A program made the position numbers and the translations under genes. The notes under the pieces were generated by a model. The model saw only the letters and a list, made by a program, of their open reading frames with translations, did not search any database and was not told where the DNA came from. DNA of 64,000 nt from Streptococcus tangpeifui (lineage in GTDB: Bacteria; Bacillota; Bacilli; Lactobacillales; Streptococcaceae). The DNA lies in NCBI RefSeq assembly GCF_011038795.1, contig NZ_JAAKDU010000006.1, positions 60,004 through 124,003 on the forward strand, in the 5' to 3' direction. Of the stretch, positions 31,122 through 38,243 are shown piece after piece (positions within the stretch are counted from its first letter, which is position 1; every line of letters begins with the position of its first letter).

Positions 31122-31304
31122 AGAGGCGAAGCCCCCACCCTCCAATCATTTTGGTCAGCTATCACAACTTAAAAGCCTTTTAAGAAGGCATTGCAGGAAA
31201 TATCTTTTTCAACCATAGGAGCAAATCACAGGTAAAAAAGATGGGGTAAAGGCAAAGGGCATGCCAAGTTTAATGCTGCCTGACTAGCCGAGGTCGTTGT
31301 AGGG

Positions 31305-31605
31305 CTAGCCATCCTCATCACAAAGCCACCGATAGATAAATTTAACAGCTAATAACACCGCGATACCAAAGACGTAAAGACCATATATGTCCCATCTAAT
31401 CTTTTTACAGTTTCTAGATCCTTGTAATAATTAGAGAAACAGCCAAACTAAGGCGGCAAAGACGACTGAACTCAAATTAGCGACTAAAGCTGGTTCAATT
31501 TGTAACAAGTGCTCATGAGTCATAAATAGAATTTGAACCAAGTAGTCAAGAACGAGAAAGGCAGGGACTAAGACAAGCTATTTTATCTTATTTCTAGAGA
31601 GAGTT
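31305..31605 (-). pseudogene. Decayed small membrane-protein gene downstream of the efflux pump
   Basis: On the minus strand one frame reads SKTLSRNKIK, stop, LVLVPAFLVLDYLVQILFM, then AALVWLFL, stop, LLQGSRNCKKIRWDIYGLYV and FGIAVLLAVKFIYRW, ending DEDG. It has three hydrophobic segments, two internal stops and no ATG near the start. It looks like a ~95-residue three-helix membrane protein inactivated by point mutations. It directly follows the MFS gene on the same strand, so it may once have been its operon partner. Confidence 0.45.
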
Positions 31606-31612
31606 TTTGATC

Positions 31613-33013
31613 TTATTTTTTATCAGCCACCCCTTTGAGATAGTCTTTTCTCCTAGGGAAGAGGAGGGTCAAAGCCAGCATCAGAATCATGAAAGGAATC
31701 CAAATCTTGTAGATGGAGATATAGGCATCTGCCATAGTGCTTGGTGTATAGAGCTTTAGGGCCTTAAGATTATTGGTCGCCATAGAAATGAAGACAGAAA
31801 CGGCTAGAACAGAGCCGATTTGACGGACAACTCCAAGAACACTTTGGGAGGAAGTTAAGAGCTCCCCTTGCAGACTGGAGGCCGCCAAGACATTGACAGG
31901 ACCAGCAATAGTCCCAAAGCCGATACCGAGAATAATAGTAGCAGCAGTCATTTCCCAAGTCTTGGCAGGGTTAACGGTGACTAGTAAGCCATAGGAAAGG
32001 AGGATGCTCCCCAAACCGATTAGGACCAAAATCCGTGGGCCTAGCCTATTGATGAGCAGGCTTCCTAGGCCACCAAAGATGAAGACAATGATGGACATAG
32101 GTAAGAGAATGAGAGCTGCACCAAGCTCCGCCTTACTTTGCACGTTGGTGAAGTAGGTTGGGAGAATAACGAGCACACCGACATAGAAGAATTGCACGAC
32201 CGTAGCCATGAAGGTAGAGGCAGAGAATTCTCGAAATCTAAATAGATTAAGGTTGATCATAGGATGCTCAATCCACTTTTCAAGGAAAATAAAGATGATA
32301 AGAGCTATGAGGAAGACAAGAAAACATACCAAACTTTTAACATCCCAAAATCCCCAGTCACGAATTTTAATAATACCAAGGGAAGCAGCAAAGAGACTCA
32401 TCATAGAAAGGAGACTACCTATCCAGTCAATCTTGGTTAAAATTCGTTCGTCATTGCGAAAATGATAAGTAAAGCAAATAAGCAAAAAAGCGAATAGAAC
32501 AAAGGGGAGATTGATAAAGAAAATCCAATGCCAAGACAGACTATCTGTTAAGAATCCACCGAGAGTAGGACCGATAGCGGCAGCTCCTCCTTGGGTCAGG
32601 CCTAAGGCAGCAACGACCTTAACCCGATCCTCAATGGGCCAAGTGGAAATACCTAAGGTATTTCCAACGGGCAAGAGAATGGCAGCTCCAAAACTGGCAA
32701 TGAGACGGCCGACCAGCAGCCAATTAAATCCTGCTGAAAAACCAGATATTAAACTGCCGCAGCCAAAGAGGCAGAGACCAAGTGCAAAGAAATGTCCCTT
32801 GCCGTAAATATCGGCGAGCTTACTTAGGGGGATAGTAAAACTGGCAAAAATAATAGTGTAAATATTGATAGCCCAAGACAGTCTGTCCAAGCCGATGTTA
32901 AAACTTTTCTGAATAGCTGGAATAGTGATATTCATGATGGTGGTATCTAGCATCACCAGAAAAACTCCCAGACACATGGCCAGTGTCAGTAAAATCTTTT
33001 TCAATTTAGTCAT
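31613..33013 (-). CDS. MFS multidrug efflux transporter, DHA2 (EmrB/QacA) type
   Basis: This 466-residue proton-driven exporter has about 14 hydrophobic segments. Motif D1 is visible as LDTTIMNITIPAIQKSF near the N terminus, motif A as SKLADIYGKGHFF, and motif C as LGLTQGGAAAIGPTLGGFL with the antiporter GPxxGG pattern. The start has GGAGG upstream on the minus strand. A divergent TetR gene lies 168 bp away with shared operator copies between, the usual layout for a drug-inducible pump. Substrates are unknown. A decayed membrane gene lies just downstream. Confidence 0.92.
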   Translation of the reverse strand: MTKLKKILLTLAMCLGVFLVMLDTTIMNITIPAIQKSFNIGLDRLSWAINIYTIIFASFTIPLSKLADIYGKGHFFALGLCLFGCGSLISGFSAGFNWLLVGRLIASFGAAILLPVGNTLGISTWPIEDRVKVVAALGLTQGGAAAIGPTLGGFLTDSLSWHWIFFINLPFVLFAFLLICFTYHFRNDERILTKIDWIGSLLSMMSLFAASLGIIKIRDWGFWDVKSLVCFLVFLIALIIFIFLEKWIEHPMINLNLFRFREFSASTFMATVVQFFYVGVLVILPTYFTNVQSKAELGAALILLPMSIIVFIFGGLGSLLINRLGPRILVLIGLGSILLSYGLLVTVNPAKTWEMTAATIILGIGFGTIAGPVNVLAASSLQGELLTSSQSVLGVVRQIGSVLAVSVFISMATNNLKALKLYTPSTMADAYISIYKIWIPFMILMLALTLLFPRRKDYLKGVADKK

Positions 33014-33035
33014 AATGACCTCCTTTTATAAAACG

Positions 33036-33152
33036 TGAGTAAAAGCTCATATTTAAAATGTATTATAATCTTACACGGCAGTCTTGTCAAGATAAAAATG
33101 AGTAAATAATCATATTTTTAAATATTTGAGGGGTTCCATTATATGCTATAAT
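33036..33152. promoter_or_regulatory. Divergent promoters and paired TetR operators
   Basis: TGAGTAAAAGCTCATATTT (33036-33054) and TGAGTAAATAATCATATTT (33099-33117) are direct copies, each with dyad symmetry TGA..TCA. The minus-strand pump promoter is TTGACA (complement of 33085-33090), 17 bp, TATAAT (complement of 33062-33067), so the first copy covers its start site and the second lies upstream. For tetR an extended -10, TGCTATAAT, ends at 33152. Confidence 0.78.
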
Positions 33153-33181
33153 AGGAGTAGCTTTGATAAAGAGGAAATCAC

Positions 33182-33826
33182 ATGATAGAAAAAAAGGTTC
33201 GCTCTCCTCGGCAGGAGAGAAGCATTGAAAAACGAGAAAAAATTTTAAGGATAGCTAAGGAGCTGTTTTCAGAAAAAGTCTATTTTAATGTGACAACCAA
33301 CGAAATTGCCAAGACGGCTGGTCTGTCTGTTGGGACTCTCTATTCCTATTTTGCCAGCAAGGACGATATTTTAATCACCCTCTTGGAACGCTACAATCAC
33401 GCCTTTATCGATAAGATTTTTACGGAACTCAGCACCAAGGAGTCTTTAGACCTGTTTGCTCAGGCTCCTAAAAAATGGCTGCATTCTCTGGTAGAGCAAT
33501 TGCTGCGGGTAGAGGATACAAAATTTCATGCCCAGATCGAAATGCTGGCTTATGCGGTTCCTCAAGCCAAATCTCTTCTTGAAGAGCACAATGAGAAAAT
33601 AAAAACTCTGACTTATCAATGTTTCTTGGATTACCAAAACAAGCAATCAGATATTAGTCTCAAAACTTTGTCGCTCGTGGTCTTTGATTTTATATCCGCC
33701 TTGGTGGATGAACTGCTCTACCATGATCATAGCCCAAAGGAATTTGAACAGATAAAAAAGACTGGTATTGACAGCCTTTACCTGATTATAAATACTTATT
33801 TGAATGAAAACCAAAACAAGCCCTGA
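33182..33826 (+). CDS. TetR-family regulator of the divergent efflux pump
   Basis: This 214-residue repressor has an N-terminal TetR HTH (about 12-60): IEKREKILRIAKELFSEKVY then TNEIAKTAGLSVGTLYSYFASKDDI. The C-terminal helical domain is variable and binds an unknown ligand. AAAGAGGAAAT precedes the ATG. Divergent orientation to the MFS pump and two operator copies between them imply repression of the pump, and probably of itself. The stop overlaps the start of the terminator shared with def. Confidence 0.9.
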   Translation: MIEKKVRSPRQERSIEKREKILRIAKELFSEKVYFNVTTNEIAKTAGLSVGTLYSYFASKDDILITLLERYNHAFIDKIFTELSTKESLDLFAQAPKKWLHSLVEQLLRVEDTKFHAQIEMLAYAVPQAKSLLEEHNEKIKTLTYQCFLDYQNKQSDISLKTLSLVVFDFISALVDELLYHDHSPKEFEQIKKTGIDSLYLIINTYLNENQNKP

Positions 33827-33855
33827 CTTTATTAGCCAGAGCTTGTTCGTTTTTT
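33813..33855. terminator. Terminator between tetR and def
   Basis: AACAAGC (33815-33821) and GCTTGTT (33841-33847) with a 19-nt loop, T run on the plus strand and four A's on the left side. The left arm overlaps the end of the tetR coding sequence. Confidence 0.65.
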
Positions 33856-34468
33856 ATTGAATAATCAACATACCTTCCTTGATTTCGAAGGGATTGCTTT
33901 CATTGATGCGATCATAAAACATGATACCGTTGGTGTGGTCAATTTCGTGCTGAACTACCATGGAGTTGTAGCCCCGAAGTTTGACCTTTTGTTTATTACT
34001 GTTTTTATCCACATATTCAATGGTTACCCGTGAATGACGAACAACGTAACCAGGGACTTCACGGTCGACAGAGAGACAGCCTTCACCGTCGGCTAAGGCT
34101 GCATCCTGTACAGAGTGAGACACGATACGAGGATTGTACATAATTTCCTGCAGGCTGTAGGGCTGAGCGGGTGGATTGCCTTCTTCGTCTTCTGGATTGG
34201 GGACTAGGACGGCAATAATTCGTTTAGAAATATCTAGCTGAGGAGCTGCGAGGCCGACTCCTCCCCGAAGGCCCATTTTTTCAGCCATGACCGGATCTTG
34301 TGAATTTTTGAGAAACTGCATCATTTTTTCGCCTAAAATAATATCTTCATCAGAGAGTGGTAATTCCACATCCTTGGCAACCGCCCGCAAGGTTGGATTC
34401 CCTTCACGGATAATATCGGACATATCAATCAGATGACTGGCTTTAATGATTTTTTCTTGTGGTGACAT
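33854..34468 (-). CDS. def: Peptide deformylase
   Basis: This metalloenzyme removes the formyl group from nascent proteins. All three motifs are intact: GVGLAAPQ (71-77), EGCLS with metal ligand Cys131, and QHEIDH with His174, Glu175 and His178. At 204 residues with an insertion before motif 2 ([13 protein letters not shown]) it is a type 2, Gram-positive deformylase. AGAGGT precedes the start on the minus strand. It is monocistronic. The target of actinonin-class inhibitors. Confidence 0.96.
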   Translation of the reverse strand: MSPQEKIIKASHLIDMSDIIREGNPTLRAVAKDVELPLSDEDIILGEKMMQFLKNSQDPVMAEKMGLRGGVGLAAPQLDISKRIIAVLVPNPEDEEGNPPAQPYSLQEIMYNPRIVSHSVQDAALADGEGCLSVDREVPGYVVRHSRVTIEYVDKNSNKQKVKLRGYNSMVVQHEIDHTNGIMFYDRINESNPFEIKEGMLIIQ

Positions 34469-34546
34469 GATTAAACCTCTTTAGATGTAAAATTTATACT
34501 TGAGTTCAGTATAGCACGAAAAAAAGGAGAAAGAAAGATTGGGACA

Positions 34547-35200
34547 CTAATCGCGAATACTAGCTATTTCTAATTGTGAACGATCGATAATTTTATAGGT
34601 TTTAAAAGCAATCTTTTCTATAATGCCTCGATCCTGCAACTGCCTGATCACTCGTCCAAGGTGCCGATAGGAAGTCCCGAAGACATCGGCTAAGACACTA
34701 GGGTGTAACTGGAAGATGTTGTTGTCCTCCTGAGCCAGAATATAAGTAGCCAAGCGCTCCTTGACGGAATAGGAAATATTGGTTGAAGAGATGATGTTTT
34801 GCTGCTCCAATTTTTGGGCAAGCTGGCGGCCAATCTGATAGAGAAAGAGGGGATCTCGGTAGAGCTGATCGCGATTGGTCAGGGGCAGCTGGATGACTAA
34901 GCTGGGTTTCAGGGCGATAACAGATGAGACACTGACCTCGCTAGTCATCAGCTCAATATCACCGATGAGGGTTGGTTGTTCCTGAGTTTCTAAAATATGT
35001 TCCTTGCCATTAAAAAGCCGACGAACAATCTTAATATGGCCTTCGATAAAATAGAAGAGATGCTGTAAATTTTGCCCCTGTTGGCAGATAGCCTGTCCCT
35101 TATCGTAAAGCACAAGCTGGAGTTGATTAATATAATGCTGAGGGAAAATACGATCTAGCTGGTATTTGTTTAGATAGTACTCTAAGGACTTTTTTGCCAT
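34547..35200 (-). CDS. Crp/Fnr-family regulator (YeiL-like)
   Basis: This 217-residue protein has a cyclic-nucleotide-binding-type beta barrel (about 20-130; GQAICQQGQNLQHLFYFIEGHIKI) and a C-terminal winged helix (about 150-205; HPSVLADVFGTSYRHLGRVIRQL). It lacks the Cys cluster of an Fnr iron-sulfur centre, so oxygen sensing of that kind is unlikely. AAAAAGAGG lies upstream on the minus strand. It is divergent from an MFS gene with a small palindrome between, so it probably controls that transporter. Ligand unknown. Confidence 0.85.
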   Translation of the reverse strand: MAKKSLEYYLNKYQLDRIFPQHYINQLQLVLYDKGQAICQQGQNLQHLFYFIEGHIKIVRRLFNGKEHILETQEQPTLIGDIELMTSEVSVSSVIALKPSLVIQLPLTNRDQLYRDPLFLYQIGRQLAQKLEQQNIISSTNISYSVKERLATYILAQEDNNIFQLHPSVLADVFGTSYRHLGRVIRQLQDRGIIEKIAFKTYKIIDRSQLEIASIRD

Positions 35201-35213
35201 AGCGACCTCTTTT

Positions 35214-35229
35214 TAGGACCTATGTCCTA
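35214..35229. promoter_or_regulatory. Palindrome between the Crp-type gene and the MFS gene
   Basis: TAGGAC (35214-35219) and GTCCTA (35224-35229) form a perfect 6-bp dyad with a CTAT centre. It overlaps the -35 area of a plus-strand promoter whose -10 is TATACT (35251-35256). Candidate operator for the Crp-type regulator. Confidence 0.55.
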
Positions 35230-35289
35230 TTTTTCTTTTCTAATTTTCATTATACTGGTATCATTACTGTTTTTCAAGAAGGAATTATT

Positions 35290-36468
35290 ATGAAAATAAC
35301 GATGGAGAAAATCAGCCTCTTGGCCTTATCCCTGATGCTGGTTTCAACCTATGCGATCTCGCCTGCTTTACCAGAAATGATTCATTATTACAACCAGAGG
35401 GGGATTAGTTCTGACCGAGTGGAACTGCTTGTTTCCCTGCCTTCCTTTGCTATTATTGCGGTTTTATTAATAACGCCTGGGATTAGTCGTTTTTTTTCTG
35501 AACGCTTGATTATCGTTAGTGGTCTTTGTCTGCTGTCGCTAGGGGGCTTTTTTCCTCTAATGAATCAAACTTATAACCTAGTTTTTCTTTCGCGTCTGGT
35601 TTTGGGACTAGGGATTGGTCTCATCAATGCTCGTGCTATCAGTATTATCAGTCAACGCTTTACAGGACGAGACCGCATCAAAATGCTGGGACTTCGTGGA
35701 TCGGCAGAAGTTCTAGGCTCAGCTCTTTTGACCTTTATAGCAGGTCAATTACTGAATTTTACGTGGTCAGTAACTTTTGCAATTTATGCCCTAGGTTTCC
35801 TTATTTTAGGGCTTTATTTAGCATTTGTTCCTCAATCTCCCGAGTCATCGCCTGTCCAGCAAGAGCCTATTAAAAAACAGATAAAAACTGATCATTTAAT
35901 TCCTCGTCAACTGCTGTATATTTTATCCCTTGCCCTCTATGCAGGTTTTGTCATCCTTATTAATTCGGCTAATACCCTGCGAATTCCTCTTGTTGTGACC
36001 CAATACGGACTGGGCAGTGCTCAGCAGGCCAGCCTGATTCTCAGTTTGATGATGTTGATGGGGATTGTAGCAGGAACTTTCTTTAGCAGCCTAGTGGAGC
36101 TTTTGGGCCGCTCTCTAATGAGTTTAGTTGTCTTCATTTTGGGTTTAGGACTCTTTGTTATGTGGCTGGCTCCTGATATCATTATATTGGGCTTAGGAGC
36201 TCTTCTGACAGGCTTTGTCTATAGCTTAGGTGTCACCTATGTCTTCAATCTCATTTCTGAAACCATCCCCAAGCGTCACCTCCACACAGCTACCACCTTG
36301 GTTCTTCTGGGCTGTAATCTGGGCGGAGCTTGTGCCTCGCTGGTTCTGCGCTTTTTTGGCTTCTTTGCCAGCGGATCGGGAGCCACTTTTGCTATTTTTG
36401 GGGGTCTGAGTATAGGACTGGGTTTAGTTCTTATGTTAAAAAATCTTTTGCTTAAGGGAAATAAATGA
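35290..36468 (+). CDS. MFS transporter, 12-segment type
   Basis: This 392-residue transporter has about twelve hydrophobic segments in two halves split by a charged loop (QSPESSPVQQEPIKKQIKTD, about 190-210). The N-terminal LVSTYAISPALPEMIHYY and the FLSRLVLGLGIGLINARAI motif fit drug/metabolite exporters of the CynX/DHA1-like groups. GAAGGAA precedes the ATG. Divergence from a Crp-type regulator suggests specific control. The substrate is unknown. Confidence 0.88.
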   Translation: MKITMEKISLLALSLMLVSTYAISPALPEMIHYYNQRGISSDRVELLVSLPSFAIIAVLLITPGISRFFSERLIIVSGLCLLSLGGFFPLMNQTYNLVFLSRLVLGLGIGLINARAISIISQRFTGRDRIKMLGLRGSAEVLGSALLTFIAGQLLNFTWSVTFAIYALGFLILGLYLAFVPQSPESSPVQQEPIKKQIKTDHLIPRQLLYILSLALYAGFVILINSANTLRIPLVVTQYGLGSAQQASLILSLMMLMGIVAGTFFSSLVELLGRSLMSLVVFILGLGLFVMWLAPDIIILGLGALLTGFVYSLGVTYVFNLISETIPKRHLHTATTLVLLGCNLGGACASLVLRFFGFFASGSGATFAIFGGLSIGLGLVLMLKNLLLKGNK

Positions 36469-36539
36469 GGAAAACAGAATCAAAAAAATTAGAAGAGACA
36501 GGAAAAGCTGACTGTTCTAGCTAAGCACGATGAGAAATT

Positions 36540-37336
36540 ATGACTAAAGAAAATCATACAGAAGGACCTATCGAGAAAAATCGAACAATGGCTATCCTAG
36601 GTTGGTCGTTTTAGGAGGATGTCTAGTTTGCTTGATCTTTTTGGGAGTTTTAACACTTGCTCTCTGTATAGGCAGTCGCATCGGTCTAGCTCTGCTAAGG
36701 ACTCTTACTTTTGGACTGAGCCAAAATCTCATGATATTAAGAACTATATGGATGCTGATTATCAGTTCGACTGGACATTAAAGGAAGTTAAGCAATTAAA
36801 AATCAATAAAACCATTCTCAATAAAGTGCTAAAGAAACATGGGAAAGCGTCCCAAGCCAGTAGTTACGATGAAGGATAATAGTAAAATATATTTGGATTA
36901 CAATAGTAACGACAATGATTGGCAGCTTGCTGTCCATTTAACCTTTGAGAAAAATGGATTTGGCAAGTACCAATTGACAGATGTCGATGGAGGCCTAGTA
37001 GCTGATGATGTTGAAACTGTCAAACAAGAAAACCCCACAATCGGCTGGTCACGAGAACAATTTAACCAGCTGATTGAAGGTGACTATGAAAACCAAGCCA
37101 AGGGTGGGACAAGTTGGAAGACCATTCAAAAAGATCATCCTTACTCAGCCCATTATCTATTTGAATACGATGACACCTCCCCAGATGCAAAAAGAGGATC
37201 CCTAAGCTAAAAGCTAGAGGTCAGGTATGGTGATGATATTGATCCCAATGGTATCGTTCTGGAATTTTTGTCCCCAGATAGTGGAAAAAATTTTTACTTG
37301 AATGAGAAATCTGGGCCAGACTCTTTTTCAGATTAA
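36540..37336 (+). pseudogene. Broken gene for a single-pass membrane protein
   Basis: The gene starts MTKENHTEGPIEKNRTMAIL and breaks near 36600. The next frame gives the membrane segment LVVLGGCLVCLIFLGVLTL. A further shift near 36690 leads to KDSYFWTEPKSHDIKNYMDA, and another near 36870 to SKIYLDYNSNDNDWQLAVHL. That frame stops at 37208-37210 but continues as KLEVRYGDDIDPNG to a final TAA at 37334. At least three frameshifts and one nonsense change are needed, so it is not functional. Intact, it would be about 260 residues with a short cytoplasmic N terminus, one membrane helix and an outside domain. I do not recognise the family. Confidence 0.75.
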
Positions 37337-37378
37337 CTTGTTAAGGGATGAAATTTATCTTGTCCAAATTAAAATACT

Positions 37379-37475
37379 TTGACAGACCTAACCCAATTTG
37401 CTAGAATGTAAGAGTCGCAAAGACAAACTAACTTCTTCTTGGTAGTAGGATTTGCCAAAGCCTACCACTCGGATG
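37379..37475 (+). promoter_or_regulatory. rpsO promoter and leader hairpin
   Basis: TTGACA (37379-37384), 17 bp, TAGAAT (37402-37407). The ~85-nt leader has a TGGTAG/CTACCA hairpin (37440-37467) just before the ribosome-binding site AAAGGAG, a placement suited to S15 autoregulation, as known for rpsO in other bacteria. The regulatory role is inferred. Confidence 0.6.
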
Positions 37476-37497
37476 GAGCAATAAAAGGAGAAAAAAT

Positions 37498-37767
37498 ATG
37501 GCAATTTCAAAAGAGAAAAAAAATGAAATCATTGCTCAATATGCTCGTCACGAAGGCGACACTGGTTCCGTTGAAGTGCAAGTTGCAATCCTAACTTGGG
37601 AAATCAACCACCTTAATGAACATATTCAGCAACACAAAAAAGACCACGCAACTTACCGTGGTTTGATGAAAAAAATCGGTCACCGTCGTAACCTTTTAGC
37701 TTACCTTCGCCGTACCGATGTTAATCGCTATCGCGACCTCATTCAATCACTCGGACTTCGTCGGTAA
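37498..37767 (+). CDS. rpsO: 30S ribosomal protein S15
   Basis: This 89-residue protein binds 16S rRNA in the central domain and helps form bridge B4. Family motifs: [42 protein letters not shown] and the C-terminal [13 protein letters not shown]. The length is standard. AAAAGGAG precedes the ATG. It stands alone rather than next to pnp as in enterobacteria; pnp lies 4 kb downstream. Confidence 0.98.
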   Translation: MAISKEKKNEIIAQYARHEGDTGSVEVQVAILTWEINHLNEHIQQHKKDHATYRGLMKKIGHRRNLLAYLRRTDVNRYRDLIQSLGLRR

Positions 37768-38088
37768 TAAAATGATGCTGAGGGCGATTAAAAGGTGTAG
37801 GATTTTAGGAGCCTGTTAAGGAATTTTGATTTCTTAAGACAGATTCCTAAAACCTGTTAGCCCGAGCTTGAATAACTAAGCTTAGTTTTACAACTGAGCT
37901 TATTTTTATTGTCTATCAGTCTCAAAGAAAAATAGGGAAGCAGGCAGTGAAGCAAGAAACTTCAAGCCTGCTTTTTTCTTTTTTACAGAGTTGTAGGCTC
38001 TGCAAGTCACTTTTTTAGACTTACTAACCGTTTGGTTTGATAGTTTTTTCATAGAAAGGAAAGCAGTTTATTGTATAAATTAAAAAAA
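37768..38088 (+). other. rpsO-adhE intergenic region, no gene
   Basis: No gene is visible. A stem around 37806-37862 (AGGAGCCTGTTAAGGAATT with a later AATTCCTAAAACCTGTTA-like partner) is imperfect; the clear terminator follows at 37938. Confidence 0.4.
37938..37977 (+). terminator. Terminator after rpsO
   Basis: AAGCAGGC pairs with GCCTGCTT and an inner TGAAG with CTTCA, followed by a T run. Confidence 0.85.
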
Positions 38089-38162
38089 TCGTGAAAAAAT
38101 TCACAAAAGTACTTGACATTATTTTGTAAAAGATTACAATATTAATGTGAAGAAAATCACAA
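38089..38162. promoter_or_regulatory. adhE promoter flanked by Rex-like operators
   Basis: TTGACA (38113-38118), 16 bp, TACAAT (38135-38140). TCGTGAAAAAATTCACAA (38089-38106) and ATGTGAAGAAAATCACAA (38145-38162) each match the Rex consensus TTGTGA-6-TCACAA with one mismatch. A weaker dyad, TTGTAA and TTACAA (38124-38139), covers the spacer and -10. This predicts derepression when NADH/NAD is high. The leader is about 95 nt. Confidence 0.8.
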
Positions 38163-38243
38163 ACTAATTTTTTAAAAATTCTTATGTGTGATTATCTTCT
38201 TAGTCAAACATTCGTTAATGGATTATCGTTGGAGGATAAATTT

